A stretch of 64,000 bases of DNA from Aliidiomarina sanyensis (GTDB lineage: Bacteria; Pseudomonadota; Gammaproteobacteria; Enterobacterales; Alteromonadaceae), in contig NZ_PIPM01000008.1 of assembly GCF_003987175.1 (NCBI RefSeq), positions 1 through 64,000 on the forward strand, read 5' to 3'. The notes beneath the pieces are model-generated. The model ran no database searches. It was not told the origin of the DNA and worked only from the letters and a program-made list of their open reading frames with translations. The translations under genes and the position numbers were made by a program. Shown piece after piece: positions 55,345-64,000 of this stretch (position 1 is the stretch's first letter; each line of letters opens with the position of its first letter).

Positions 55345-55372
55345 TCAATACAAAAAGCTTTCGATATGAGAT

Positions 55373-55457
55373 GCGGGAGTGGTGGAATTGGTAGACACGC
55401 TGGATTTAGGTTCCAGTGCCGCGAGGCGTGAGAGTTCGAGTCTCTCCTTCCGCACCA
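55373..55457 (+). tRNA. tRNA-Leu (TAG)
   Basis: 85 nucleotides with CCA and a long variable arm. Acceptor GCGGGAG / CTTCCGC, anticodon loop TTTAGGT with TAG, T loop AGTTCGAGTCT. Confidence 0.96.
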
Positions 55458-55505
55458 CTCAATTCGAAAGTCTCGCAGCGTTGCTGCACTGAGCGAAAAA
55501 ACTGT

Positions 55506-55580
55506 TGGGGTATAGCCAAGTGGTAAGGCAGCGGGTTTTGATCCCGCCATTCCTAGGTTCGAATCCTAGTACCCCAGCCA
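55506..55580 (+). tRNA. tRNA-Gln (TTG), copy 1
   Basis: 75 nucleotides with CCA. Acceptor TGGGGTA / TACCCCA, anticodon loop TTTTGAT with TTG. T arm has GTTCGAATC. Confidence 0.97.
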
Positions 55581-55672
55581 TTTTTTTGTTGACTGTTCTT
55601 GCCAACGAGCTCCATCTACGAGTAGCCTAGGCAGAGAAAAGTATCGACAACTTCAGCAATAAAAGTATCTGC

Positions 55673-55747
55673 TGGGGTATAGCCAAGTGGTAAGGCAGCG
55701 GGTTTTGATCCCGCCATTCCTAGGTTCGAGTCCTAGTACCCCAGCCA
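55673..55747 (+). tRNA. tRNA-Gln (TTG), copy 2
   Basis: 75 nucleotides, identical to copy 1 except one base in the T loop (TTCGAGTCC instead of TTCGAATCC). Confidence 0.97.
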
Positions 55748-55773
55748 CTTTTAACCATGCTGTTTCCTGTATT

Positions 55774-55860
55774 GCGGTGGTGGCGGAATTGGTAGACGCG
55801 CTAGCTTCAGGTGCTAGTGTCCGAAAGGACGTGTGGGTTCAAGTCCCACCCTCCGCACCA
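55774..55860 (+). tRNA. tRNA-Leu (CAG)
   Basis: 87 nucleotides with CCA, long variable arm GTGTCCGAAAGGACGT, anticodon loop TTCAGGT with CAG. The acceptor stem has a T-T mismatch at pair 5-68, and E. coli tRNA-Leu(CAG) also has a mismatch there. Confidence 0.96.
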
Positions 55861-55872
55861 ATACAGAAAAAC

Positions 55873-55898
55873 AAAAACCGGCAAGCGCCGGTTTTTTT
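55873..55898. terminator. Bidirectional terminator between the tRNA cluster and ubiF
   Basis: AAAAACCGGC-AAGC-GCCGGTTTTTTT. Ends the tRNA transcript and the facing ubiF transcript. Confidence 0.93.
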
Positions 55899-55931
55899 GT
55901 GCTTATTGAGCCGCAGAAACGCCATTTCTCC

Positions 55932-57134
55932 TTATTTTGAGGTGAAACGTCCGCCGGCAAAGGTTCCCACCCAACCTCGTAGCGCTGGAATTGGCCCTCG
56001 GCTTGATGCCAAGAGAGCAAACGCAGCGCGCCTCAGCCGAACCATACCCCGGTGCTCGCTGCGAAAGAGCCGTGAAATTCCGTCAAGCCCGTGTCCCATT
56101 ACATTGTTTTCTAATTTCCGCTGCATGAGTGTGCGAGCGAGGACATCTGAAATCGTCTCATCATTCGCAGATCCCGCCGCTGAAAATATGGCTTGGACAT
56201 CCCGAAAACCAAGATTAACGCCCTGCCCGGCCAATGGGTGGACCGCATGCGCTGCATCACCAATTACGCCGCCCGCGCGTTGCCCAGACCAAGGTGTGAG
56301 TACTTGCTGATGGCGCAACGGAAATGAGCCCATTTTGACCAACTTAAACTCACCAATCTCACTCGCGAACCGCTGCTCAAGTGCTTTTTGTTGTCCCGCG
56401 GAGTCCAGACGCTTAATGCCATTCAATTGAGGCTCGGCTGCATACACGATAAGGCAGGCATGGTGCTCGGCAAGGGGCAAGAGCGCATGCACTTCGTCTC
56501 CTGCAAAAATTTGCCACGTGCGAGCGGGCACAGGTTGGGGCATTTTCACCAACGCAAGCAAACAGTGTTCCCTATACGTCCGGCCGCTCGTTCCCAGCCC
56601 CAACGCATGACGAACCGGTGATTGTGCGCCATCGGCACCTAACAGTGCGCGATAAGGAATCGCCGTTCCGGATGCCGTTCGAACAACGAACTCCGTTGTC
56701 CCATTATCACCACCTGATTGGTGTTCAAGCGCTGCAAAACGTTCATTGTGAAAACGGACGAGCGGATGCCGACGACATTGTTGTTGCAGTGCCCTTTGCA
56801 AAACTCGGTTTTCTAGCATGTAGCCAAGTGCAGGTCCATTTGCATCACCAAACTCGAGCCACGGACCACCCTGCTCTTTTACCGCAAGTTCATGGAATAC
56901 TTGATGGCGTGCTTGCAGCAAATCCTCCCAAATACCGAGACGTTCGAGCAGAGCAATGTTGTCTGCAGTTACCGCAGAAATTCGCAAATCATAGGGTTCT
57001 TCTGGTTGGTATTCTGCCTCTGGCTGAGGCTCAAGAACATCCACAGAAAAGCCCGACTCAGCGAGGGCGAGTGCTGCCGCTGCACCAACCATGCCGCCGC
57101 CGACAATGACGATGGGTTTTGTTCTTTGCACCAC
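55932..57134 (-). CDS. ubiF: Ubiquinone biosynthesis FAD hydroxylase UbiF
   Basis: Flavin monooxygenase that hydroxylates a benzoquinol ring position late in ubiquinone synthesis. From GTG 57134 (VVQRTKPIVIVGGGMVG), with AGGA eight bases before, it has 400 residues (E. coli UbiF 391). FAD motif IVIVGGGMVGAAAALALAESG, then DLRISAVTADNIALLERLG, LLGADGAQSPVRHALGLG and GDAAHAVHPLAGQGVNLGFRDVQ, all UbiF/UbiH family hallmarks. The neighbour miaB and the tRNA cluster match the E. coli ubiF locus, favouring ubiF over ubiH or ubiI. A frame open to 57446 is not used. Confidence 0.87.
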   Translation of the reverse strand: MVQRTKPIVIVGGGMVGAAAALALAESGFSVDVLEPQPEAEYQPEEPYDLRISAVTADNIALLERLGIWEDLLQARHQVFHELAVKEQGGPWLEFGDANGPALGYMLENRVLQRALQQQCRRHPLVRFHNERFAALEHQSGGDNGTTEFVVRTASGTAIPYRALLGADGAQSPVRHALGLGTSGRTYREHCLLALVKMPQPVPARTWQIFAGDEVHALLPLAEHHACLIVYAAEPQLNGIKRLDSAGQQKALEQRFASEIGEFKLVKMGSFPLRHQQVLTPWSGQRAGGVIGDAAHAVHPLAGQGVNLGFRDVQAIFSAAGSANDETISDVLARTLMQRKLENNVMGHGLDGISRLFRSEHRGMVRLRRAAFALLASSRGPIPALRGWVGTFAGGRFTSK

Positions 57135-57265
57135 AGTAAGAATCCTATTCGAAAACCTATATCTCGCCCTATTATGCCTCAATGATCCATTCGCTGCATT
57201 GATCACTATCATGCTAAACTCTGCGCACGACCGCAGCAGATACCCGTGTAAAAAGGAGAGTTTTT

Positions 57266-58150
57266 CTGAATCCGATAGTCGCCGCCTCCCTTCTGCTACT
57301 TTTTGCCGAACTTTGCTTCGCCGCCACCAGCGCGATGGTGAAATATCTTGCTCCCGATATCCCCGCGACGCACCTAGTTTTTTTCCGGAATTTTTTTGCA
57401 CTGATTGTTCTTCTTCCATGGCTATACAAACGCCGCCAAACCGCATTTCGCACCTCTCAACTCAAATTACACCTGTTGCGAGCGGTGACTGGAATCGCGG
57501 GTATGTACCTCTTTTTCTACGTGATCACCCAGGTGGCATTAGCGAAAGCTACGTTGGTACTGCTTATGGCTCCATTTATCATTCCCGTCATTAGTTGGTT
57601 TTGGCTCAAGGAACGGATCGGCCCTGCCCTCTGGTTTGCAATCGCGCTCGGGTTTTTAGGTGTGTTGATCTTTTTGAATCCGTTTGCAGGCGGATTTCCA
57701 GCGGTCATGTTATTTGCATTTCTCGCAGCATTCTTGGCGGCTTGGGCCAAGACTGTAATCCGAAAGCTATCGAAAACCGAATCACCGAGTAAAATTGTGT
57801 TTTATTTTTCCTTTTTCGCCACCGTGATGACTGCGATCCCCGTCTTGATCAATTGGCAGCAGCTCTCGTGGCAACTCTGGATGGGTGTGATGTTGATGGG
57901 AGTTTTTGCCGTGTTAGGTCAACTCACCATGACCCGTGCATTTAGTATGGCCCCGCCTTCGCAAATTGGCGTATTCACCTATAGTTCGGTGCTGTTTGCT
58001 GCATTGATTGGTTACTTAATTTGGGGCGAGGCGTTTACGGTTCATATGCTCGTGGGAACAGCAATCATCATGAGTGCTGGCTATTTGACCATACGGCAAA
58101 ATCGAAGCCCCGCGATAAAAATCCCGCCAAGCGGTACCACAAATCCCTGA
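57266..58150 (+). CDS. EamA/DMT family transporter, probable CTG start
   Basis: Inner-membrane transporter with 10 helices in two EamA repeats; substrate unknown. The first ATG in frame (57335) would cut off the first helix. Reading back, the frame continues as LNPIVAASLLLLFAELCFAATSA directly before MVKYLAPDIPATHL, a typical helix 1, up to CTG 57266, which has AGGAG with a 7-base spacer. From there it has 294 residues, the usual family length; from ATG 271. Helix pairs such as ATHLVFFRNFFALIVLLPW and GLLIFLNPFAGG-like GVLIFLNP support the family. Divergent from ubiF. Confidence 0.8.
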   Translation: MNPIVAASLLLLFAELCFAATSAMVKYLAPDIPATHLVFFRNFFALIVLLPWLYKRRQTAFRTSQLKLHLLRAVTGIAGMYLFFYVITQVALAKATLVLLMAPFIIPVISWFWLKERIGPALWFAIALGFLGVLIFLNPFAGGFPAVMLFAFLAAFLAAWAKTVIRKLSKTESPSKIVFYFSFFATVMTAIPVLINWQQLSWQLWMGVMLMGVFAVLGQLTMTRAFSMAPPSQIGVFTYSSVLFAALIGYLIWGEAFTVHMLVGTAIIMSAGYLTIRQNRSPAIKIPPSGTTNP

Positions 58151-58256
58151 TGAGGCCACCAACACACACATTCAATTCGGGACAAAGGTGGCGAGTGCGC
58201 GTGGAACAGGGTAAAATATGTGCCCTTGATCACGCGCGGTAAAACGAAGTCAGAGC

Positions 58257-59696
58257 ATGAGTAAAAAAGTCTATATCAAAACTTGGGGCTGTCAGATGAA
58301 CGAGTATGACTCGGGCAAAATGGCAGATTTACTCCACAGCCATCTAGGCTATGAGTCCGCGGCCGAAGCCGAGGATGCCGATTTGATTTTGCTAAACACC
58401 TGCTCCATCCGCGAGAAGGCGCAAGAGAAGGTGTTTCACCAGCTCGGACGTTGGAAGCAGCTCAAACAGCACAAACCTGATCTAGTCATTGGTGTCGGCG
58501 GTTGTGTCGCTTCTCAGGAAGGTGCTGCTATCCGTGAACGAGCGCCCTTTGTCGATCTCGTGTTTGGTCCTCAGACGCTCCACCGCTTACCTGCAATGCT
58601 GAAAGAATTGGGTGAAGGCAAAGAGTCCGTCATTGATATCTCATTTCCAGAAATTGAAAAATTTGACCGCTTGCCAGATCCGAAAGCCGAAGGACCTACC
58701 GCGTTCGTATCCATCATGGAAGGCTGCAGTAAATATTGCACATTCTGCGTGGTGCCATACACCCGTGGTGAAGAAGTCAGTCGTCCACTTGATGACGTCC
58801 TTTATGAGATCGCACAACTTGCGGACCAAGGGGTGCGCGAAGTGAACTTACTCGGTCAAAACGTCAATGCGTATCGAGGTGACCGCCACGACGGAACGCT
58901 CTGTACCTTTGCCGAACTGCTCCACTATATCGCAGCCATCGATGGCATTGACCGCATTCGCTATACAACATCGCACCCTGTTGAGTTTACCGACGATATC
59001 ATTGCAGCCTATGCGACGATTCCAGAGCTTGTAAGCCACCTCCATCTGCCGGTGCAAAGCGGTTCTGACCGTATCCTTGCGCTCATGAAGCGAGGCCATA
59101 CTGCACTCGAGTACAAATCGCAGATTCGCAAACTACGGAAGGTTCGCCCTGACATCGCAATGTCGTCAGATTTTATTATCGGTTTTCCAGGTGAAACCGA
59201 TGCTGACTTTGAGCAAACCATGGACCTCATACAAGCCGTAGATTTCGATTTGAGCTTTAGCTTTATCTACAGCGCGCGTCCTGGCACACCGGCGGCAGAT
59301 CTACCGGATGATGTTCCTGAGAGCGTCAAAAAAGAACGTTTACAGCTTCTTCAGCAACGGATTAATCAGCAGGCCCAGCGTCACGCACGGCAAATGCTCA
59401 ATACTGAACAGCGGATTTTGGTCATCGGCCCTTCACGGAAGAACCCTATGGAGTTGAGTGGTCGAACCGAGAATAATCGGGTCGTGAACTTTGAGGGGCG
59501 TCCAGACATGATCGGAAAATTTGTCGATGTCCGAATTACCGAAGCCCTCCCGAATTCACTTCGGGGCGACGTCATTCGTGAAGAGCACGAAATGGGTCTA
59601 CGTGTTGACACGGCCCCAAAGAGTATTCTGACACGGAATCCTGAGCCGACGCCCGATGCGTTGGGTGTGAGTCAGTTTGATCCCATGCAATCTTAA
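58257..59696 (+). CDS. miaB: tRNA-2-methylthio-N6-dimethylallyladenosine synthase
   Basis: Radical SAM methylthiotransferase adding methylthio to i6A37 of tRNAs. It has 479 residues (E. coli 474). The auxiliary cluster ligands are Cys12, Cys49 and Cys83; the radical SAM cysteines are Cys157, Cys161 and Cys164 (CSKYCTFC). TRAM-like C-terminus with [27 protein letters not shown]. The first gene of miaB-phoH-ybeY-corC-lnt, the same order as E. coli. Confidence 0.98.
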   Translation: MSKKVYIKTWGCQMNEYDSGKMADLLHSHLGYESAAEAEDADLILLNTCSIREKAQEKVFHQLGRWKQLKQHKPDLVIGVGGCVASQEGAAIRERAPFVDLVFGPQTLHRLPAMLKELGEGKESVIDISFPEIEKFDRLPDPKAEGPTAFVSIMEGCSKYCTFCVVPYTRGEEVSRPLDDVLYEIAQLADQGVREVNLLGQNVNAYRGDRHDGTLCTFAELLHYIAAIDGIDRIRYTTSHPVEFTDDIIAAYATIPELVSHLHLPVQSGSDRILALMKRGHTALEYKSQIRKLRKVRPDIAMSSDFIIGFPGETDADFEQTMDLIQAVDFDLSFSFIYSARPGTPAADLPDDVPESVKKERLQLLQQRINQQAQRHARQMLNTEQRILVIGPSRKNPMELSGRTENNRVVNFEGRPDMIGKFVDVRITEALPNSLRGDVIREEHEMGLRVDTAPKSILTRNPEPTPDALGVSQFDPMQS

Positions 59697-59714
59697 GCAG
59701 AGAGACTTGACCGA

Positions 59715-60710
59715 TTGAGTAAATCAGTAGAAACCATCGACCTCTATTTAGAACCCGCAAACAGTCAACGGTTGGCAAACCTGTGCGGCCCTTTCGACGA
59801 CAACATTCGCCATCTTGAGCGTCGTTTAGGGGTTGAGGTCGTGTACAAAGACAATCACTTTCGAATTATCGGTCAAGGCGCTCCTGTCCGCGCGACCGAA
59901 GACATCCTGAAACACCTGTATGTCGAAACGGCGCCGGTTCGCGGTCGCATGCAAGCCGTTGAGCCCAATCAGGTTCATCTCGCAATCCAAGAAACGCGTG
60001 CACTGGAACAAAATGAGGGGCCAGACGACGATGACCCCATGACGTTGATTAAAACCAAGCGTGGGCTCATCAAGCCACGGAATCGGAATCAACAAGAATA
60101 CGTACGCGCCATCTTGACCAATGACATTAATTTTGGTGTTGGTCCTGCGGGAACCGGAAAAACCTATCTGGCGGTTGCTGCTGCTGTCGACGCGTTAGAG
60201 CGCCAAGAAATTCGCCGGATCCTGCTCACACGCCCTGCAGTCGAAGCAGGAGAAAAGCTGGGGTTTCTACCAGGTGATCTCGCACAGAAGGTCGATCCCT
60301 ACTTACGTCCGTTATACGACGCTCTGTTTGAAATGCTCGGATTTGAAAAAGTCGAAAAACTAATCGAACGGAATGTCATTGAGATTGCGCCCCTCGCCTA
60401 CATGCGTGGTCGTACCTTGAACGATGCATTTATCCTTTTAGACGAAAGTCAAAACACCACGCAAGAACAAATGAAAATGTTTTTGACGCGGATTGGCTTT
60501 AATTCAAAAGCTGTGATCACCGGGGATATTACCCAAATCGATCTTCCCCGCGGACAAAAGTCGGGTTTGCGTCAAGCCATTGAAGTCCTGAATGACGTTG
60601 AGGGCATCAGCTTTACCTTCTTCACAGCCAAAGATGTCGTGCGGCATCCGGTCGTCCAGCGGGTTGTTCAAGCCTACGAGTCATTTGAGGCGGAGCAAAC
60701 CCGCTCGTGA
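59715..60710 (+). CDS. ybeZ: PhoH-like NTPase YbeZ
   Basis: PhoH family ATPase/helicase-like partner of YbeY. It has 331 residues from TTG 59715 (reads [15 protein letters not shown]). The KH-like N-terminal part has [20 protein letters not shown]; the PhoH core has [17 protein letters not shown], Walker A GPAGTGKT at 143-150, [20 protein letters not shown], Walker B-type [13 protein letters not shown] and [23 protein letters not shown]. The stop overlaps the ybeY start (GTGA). Role in ribosome/rRNA processing comes from E. coli work. Confidence 0.96.
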   Translation: MSKSVETIDLYLEPANSQRLANLCGPFDDNIRHLERRLGVEVVYKDNHFRIIGQGAPVRATEDILKHLYVETAPVRGRMQAVEPNQVHLAIQETRALEQNEGPDDDDPMTLIKTKRGLIKPRNRNQQEYVRAILTNDINFGVGPAGTGKTYLAVAAAVDALERQEIRRILLTRPAVEAGEKLGFLPGDLAQKVDPYLRPLYDALFEMLGFEKVEKLIERNVIEIAPLAYMRGRTLNDAFILLDESQNTTQEQMKMFLTRIGFNSKAVITGDITQIDLPRGQKSGLRQAIEVLNDVEGISFTFFTAKDVVRHPVVQRVVQAYESFEAEQTRS

Positions 60711-61240
60711 ACTACTTCATCGATATCCAAAACGTTGAGCTTCTTCCAGCACGCGAGTCGGACAGCAGCCCTTCATCATCGGACCCTCTGGCTGCGAACG
60801 CTGAAGCCATTGTGCAGATTGTCGAACACACCCTCGCCACATTACAAATAGCCGAGGCTGAGTTAACGGTCCGCTTTAGTGATATTTCAGAAGTACAAGC
60901 TCTCAATCGCGAGTATCGCGGTAAAGACCGCCCGACCAATGTCCTGTCCTTTCCGTTTGCAGACACGTTGCCTGAAGGTGTTGAGCTTGATGTTCCGTTG
61001 CTCGGAGATATCGTTATTTGTGTTCCGGTTGTGGCGGATGAGGCACATGCACAAAACAAGTCGTTTACCCAACATCTGACGCATTTAGTTGTTCATGGAA
61101 CCTTGCATTTGCTAGGTTATGACCATATAAACGATGATGAAGCCGAGGTCATGGAAGCACTTGAGATACAATTGCTCGGGGAACTTGGCCTTCCGAATCC
61201 CTACGTGCATCAACACTTGCCAGACTCGAGGAGTGAGTAA
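60707..61240 (+). CDS. ybeY: rRNA maturation endonuclease YbeY
   Basis: Zinc-dependent single-strand RNase acting in 16S rRNA 3'-end maturation and 70S quality control. It has 177 residues, from GTG 60707 overlapping the ybeZ stop. Metal-binding [11 protein letters not shown] gives His130, His134, His140. Also [10 protein letters not shown] and [10 protein letters not shown]. The first 40 residues vary from E. coli. Confidence 0.96.
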   Translation: MNYFIDIQNVELLPARESDSSPSSSDPLAANAEAIVQIVEHTLATLQIAEAELTVRFSDISEVQALNREYRGKDRPTNVLSFPFADTLPEGVELDVPLLGDIVICVPVVADEAHAQNKSFTQHLTHLVVHGTLHLLGYDHINDDEAEVMEALEIQLLGELGLPNPYVHQHLPDSRSE

Positions 61241-61246
61241 CCGTCA

Positions 61247-62101
61247 ATGAGCGATGACAAACCCCAGCCCGGTTCGGGGAACTCAAGGAAATCGTGGGCG
61301 CAAAAACTTCTTCAAGCGTTCACAGGAGAACCGACGAGTCGCGAAGAGTTTGTTGACATGATTCAGGACGCGGAGCATCGCGACCTGATTGACCTCGATA
61401 CGAAAGAAATGATTGAAGGAGTGCTTGATGTCGCCGAGTTAAAAGTTCGCGACATCATGATTCCGCGCTCGCAAATGGTCACCATCGAGAAAGACGCGAC
61501 CGTCGAAGAGTTCCTTCCCATTGTCATTCAAACTCAACACTCTCGTTATCCGGTCGTCAGTGAAAATAAAGACCATATTGAGGGAATCCTGCTCGCAAAA
61601 GACTTACTTGCATTTGGATTTGGACTGGTACAGCAACCCTTTTCTCTTGAGCAAGTCATGCGCCCGGCCGTGATTGTTCCAGAGAGTAAGCGTGTCGACG
61701 CGCTGCTCAAAGAGTTTCGATCAAAACGCTATCATATGGCCGTTGTGGTCGATGAATATGGCGGTGTGAGTGGTCTTGTGACAATCGAAGATATCTTAGA
61801 AGAAATTGTCGGTGATATCGAGGATGAAACGGACGACGAGGAATCACGTTCAGATATTCGGAAAGTAAGTAATTCGAAGTTCTTGGTGAAGGCTTTAACC
61901 ACCATCGAAGACTTTAATGACTATTTTCACACCCAATACGGCGATGATGAGTACGATACCATCGGGGGACTCGTAGCGCACACATTCGGCCATCTACCCG
62001 AGGTCGGCGAGACCGTCACGATGGGCGAGTTGCATTTTAAGGTCACCGCTGCTGATCGCCGTCGTATTCAACAATTGCAGGTCACGATTCCAAGCGAGTA
62101 A
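61247..62101 (+). CDS. corC: CorC/HlyC CBS-domain protein
   Basis: Two CBS domains (about 65-195; MIPRSQMVTIEKDATVEEF and MRPAVIVPESKRVDALLKEF with YHMAVVVDEYGGVSGLVTIEDILEEIVGDIEDE) and a C-terminal transporter-associated CorC_HlyC domain (about 205-284, EDFNDYFHTQYGDDEYDTIGGLVAHTFGHLPEVGETV). 284 residues. Described as helping magnesium/cobalt efflux or cytoplasmic magnesium balance; no transmembrane DUF21 part. 6 bp after ybeY. Confidence 0.94.
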   Translation: MSDDKPQPGSGNSRKSWAQKLLQAFTGEPTSREEFVDMIQDAEHRDLIDLDTKEMIEGVLDVAELKVRDIMIPRSQMVTIEKDATVEEFLPIVIQTQHSRYPVVSENKDHIEGILLAKDLLAFGFGLVQQPFSLEQVMRPAVIVPESKRVDALLKEFRSKRYHMAVVVDEYGGVSGLVTIEDILEEIVGDIEDETDDEESRSDIRKVSNSKFLVKALTTIEDFNDYFHTQYGDDEYDTIGGLVAHTFGHLPEVGETVTMGELHFKVTAADRRRIQQLQVTIPSE

Positions 62102-62125
62102 GGCTTGGGCTGAGGAGAGAATTTG

Positions 62126-63670
62126 ATGCTCACGTTGATTCGAGCAAAGCTTCTTCATCCGCGGTGGCGTCGTGGGCTCGCTATGCTGCTTGGTGCACTC
62201 ACGGTGTTTACCTATGCACCTTTTTATCAATCATGGCTTATGCCCATCTTGCTTGCCGGCTGGCTTATTTTGTTGGCGCACGAGCAAGCGCCGAAACCTG
62301 CGTTTTGGAACGGATTTTTCTTCGGTTTTGGTTGGTTCGCTGCGGGCATCAGCTGGGTCTACGTCAGTATCGATCAGTTCGGCGGCTTGCCGTTTCTCCT
62401 CTCTGTTTTTGTCATGGCACTACTGTGTGCTTATTTGGCGCTATTCCCCGCACTCGCAGCCGCACTTTGGCTAAAAATACGCGCGCGCGCTCGGGCTGCC
62501 GCATTGCTTTTTTTCCCACTGATTTGGCTTGTGACGGAGTTTCTCCGAGGGTGGCTTCTCACCGGATTTCCTTGGCTTGGTCTGGGCTACTCACAGACCG
62601 GGTCGACACTCGGAAATTTTGCTCCACACATCGGTGAAGTGGGTATTACGGTCATTCTCTGGGCAAGCGCAATTGGACTCGCCTATACATGGCTGCGTAG
62701 ACGGTTGGAGTGGTTGCTTATTCCCGCTCTGTGCCTTGTTGTGGCGGTCAGCGCCGATCGGTTGAATCCAATGCAACTTACCGGTGAGACGACCCACGTT
62801 GCCCTCGTCCAAGGGAATGTGGTGCAAGAGCTGAAATGGAACCCTGATGAACAATGGCCTAACTTTCACACCTACTTGGATTTGACCGAACCGTTTCTCG
62901 ACCATGATTTGATCATTTGGCCAGAGTCAGCGATCACCTTTATCGAGCCTATGGCACAACCTCAACTCAGCGATCTCGATGCGTACCTTCGTGAAAATCA
63001 AACGACGCTTATTAGCGGAATTATTGATATGGATCGTCGCAGTGGCGAGTTCTTTAACAGTATGATTGTTCTCGGAGAGCAATCCGGTGGTCATTGGTAT
63101 TACGGTCACGCAAATCGCTACAGTAAACACCAACTTCTCCCGATCGGTGAGTTTGTACCTTTTGAGCAAGTACTGCGACCCTTGGCCCCGCTGTTCGATC
63201 TTCCCATGTCATCGTTTTCACGAGGACCGTTTATCCAAGAGAATCTCGATGCCAACGGACTCATGATCGCAGCGAATATTTGTTATGAAGTGGTCTTTAG
63301 CCGGCAAATACGAGCCAACGTGAACGCCCGCACCGACATGTTACTCACGATCAGTAACGACACATGGTTCGGTAACTCACATGGTCCGCACCAGCACATG
63401 GAAATTGCACGCATGCGTGCTCGTGAACTCGGTCGGCCGATGCTTCGCGCCACAAATAACGGGATTACTGGAATCTACAATGAGCAAGGGGTTCGAATCG
63501 TGCAGGTACCGCAATTTGAAGCCGCGGTTGCCAGTGCGCACGTCGCGCATGTGACGGGGACAACTTTTTTTAGCCGCTTCGGTGCAGGCCCCGCTTGGTT
63601 GCTTTCATTGCTACTTTTTTTCTGTGCCAGGCCGCAAATCATCTCACGAAGCAACGCGAGCAAGGCGTAG
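62126..63670 (+). CDS. lnt: Apolipoprotein N-acyltransferase
   Basis: Third step of lipoprotein maturation: N-acylation of the lipid-modified Cys at the outer face of the inner membrane. From ATG 62126 (MLTLIRAKLL), with GAGGAG upstream, it has 514 residues (E. coli 512). N-terminal helices cover 1-210; the nitrilase domain 224-490 has catalytic Glu267 (WPESAITF), Lys334 (RYSKHQLLPIGEFVPFE) and Cys386 (ANICYEVVF). A TTG three bases earlier is less likely. Ends with a C-terminal helix. Confidence 0.97.
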   Translation: MLTLIRAKLLHPRWRRGLAMLLGALTVFTYAPFYQSWLMPILLAGWLILLAHEQAPKPAFWNGFFFGFGWFAAGISWVYVSIDQFGGLPFLLSVFVMALLCAYLALFPALAAALWLKIRARARAAALLFFPLIWLVTEFLRGWLLTGFPWLGLGYSQTGSTLGNFAPHIGEVGITVILWASAIGLAYTWLRRRLEWLLIPALCLVVAVSADRLNPMQLTGETTHVALVQGNVVQELKWNPDEQWPNFHTYLDLTEPFLDHDLIIWPESAITFIEPMAQPQLSDLDAYLRENQTTLISGIIDMDRRSGEFFNSMIVLGEQSGGHWYYGHANRYSKHQLLPIGEFVPFEQVLRPLAPLFDLPMSSFSRGPFIQENLDANGLMIAANICYEVVFSRQIRANVNARTDMLLTISNDTWFGNSHGPHQHMEIARMRARELGRPMLRATNNGITGIYNEQGVRIVQVPQFEAAVASAHVAHVTGTTFFSRFGAGPAWLLSLLLFFCARPQIISRSNASKA

Positions 63671-63742
63671 TCAAAAAGCCTTAAAAACTATACACTATCG
63701 AGCTAGACCAGCCGAATCAGTTCAACTCATAGGAAAACAACC

Positions 63743-63955
63743 ATGAACGAGATATTTGGTGCCATTCTATTCACCGTATTTGTGGCCTCTGCAGGCCTCG
63801 GAATTGCAAGTATTGTGTGTGCGGTTTTGCCGTCAACGGTCACAGAGAACGAACAAGAGCGTGCCCGTGATAAAGTCGAGTACGTGTTTTTTGGAGCGGC
63901 CGGCGTCATCATTGCGTTGGTGATGGTGCTCGCAATGGTATTTAACGCCAGCTAA
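63743..63955 (+). CDS. Small two-helix membrane protein
   Basis: Not recognised. It has 70 residues with two hydrophobic segments (IFGAILFTVFVASAGLGIASIVCAVL, 4-28, and VFFGAAGVIIALVMVLAMVF, 48-67) separated by an acidic loop TENEQERARDKVEY. A 72-bp gap to lnt contains TATACACTAT (about 63691-63700), a possible -10 region. It could be a separate short transcript. Right edge of the window follows. Confidence 0.6.
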   Translation: MNEIFGAILFTVFVASAGLGIASIVCAVLPSTVTENEQERARDKVEYVFFGAAGVIIALVMVLAMVFNAS

Positions 63956-64000
63956 TCAAAGCACCGAGGGCTGTATCACGCCTCTTTGTTGGACCTTTGA

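Noticed and set aside
55687-56310. Long plus-strand frame across the tRNA genes and ubiF
   Set aside because: It runs through tRNA-Gln and tRNA-Leu and antisense to ubiF; it is a shadow frame.

Overview
The window is a gene-dense stretch of a gammaproteobacterial chromosome. Protein likeness to Escherichia coli is high for housekeeping genes, and several E. coli gene neighbourhoods are kept: trmO/proS, smrB // prmB-aroC...epmC, smpB // ratA-rnfH, hemA-prfA-prmC...kdsA, lolB-ispE-prs, rplY-pth-ychF, and the tRNA cluster followed by ubiF // miaB-ybeZ-ybeY-corC-lnt. Together with a long CTC-type L25, DUF2058, a PsrA-like TetR beside fadE and the cupredoxin/EAL/DUF3034 set, this suggests a marine Alteromonadales-type bacterium, perhaps Idiomarinaceae. 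The family-level placement is inference.

Layout. 1-124 is the 5' end of a group IIC intron on the minus strand, inserted just after the terminator of a secreted DUF4097-like gene. 1.0-4.1 kb holds trmO, proS and gpt. 4.2-12.5 kb holds a putidaredoxin-type ferredoxin facing a minus-strand run prmB-aroC-MFS-S9 peptidase-epmC-NAD-kinase-like. 12.7-15.2 kb holds smrB, sixA, rnfH, ratA and smpB. 15.2-25.4 kb is a minus-strand Tad (Flp) pilus operon: pilin, TadG-like, TadE-like, an unknown exported protein, CpaB/RcpC, secretin, TadA, TadB, TadC, DUF192, a TPR lipoprotein and a large Cys-rich prepilin-like protein. 25.5-29.6 kb holds queE/queC, nagZ and an S41 protease lipoprotein. 29.7-32.8 kb is a TetR-fadE fatty-acid unit with a PsrA-like operator. 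32.8-41.3 kb holds kdsA, a DUF3369 response regulator, prmC, prfA and hemA, and divergently lolB, ispE and prs.

41.3-45.7 kb is a patch of less common membrane and redox genes (DUF2058, a small membrane protein, a PnuC-like transporter, a ferric-reductase-like flavoprotein with a tiny membrane peptide, and a DUF6644-like/DUF6152 pair) lying between prs and rplY-pth-ychF. 48.5-52.8 kb groups a periplasmic truncated haemoglobin, a DUF3034 outer-membrane protein, an EAL phosphodiesterase and an exported cupredoxin; this is the best candidate for an undescribed envelope sensing system. fumC and a short-chain dehydrogenase follow, then five tRNA genes (Met, Leu-TAG, Gln, Gln, Leu-CAG), ubiF, an EamA transporter with a probable CTG start, the miaB-phoH-ybeY-corC-lnt run and a small two-helix membrane protein at the right edge.

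Functional themes: translation and tRNA modification (trmO, proS, queE, queC, miaB, ybeY, prmB, prmC, prfA, epmC, pth, ychF, smpB, smrB, rplY, tRNAs), envelope building (kdsA, lolB, lnt, nagZ), central and cofactor metabolism (aroC, ispE, prs, hemA, fumC, ubiF, NAD-kinase-like), surface attachment (Tad), and envelope redox or copper-linked signalling.
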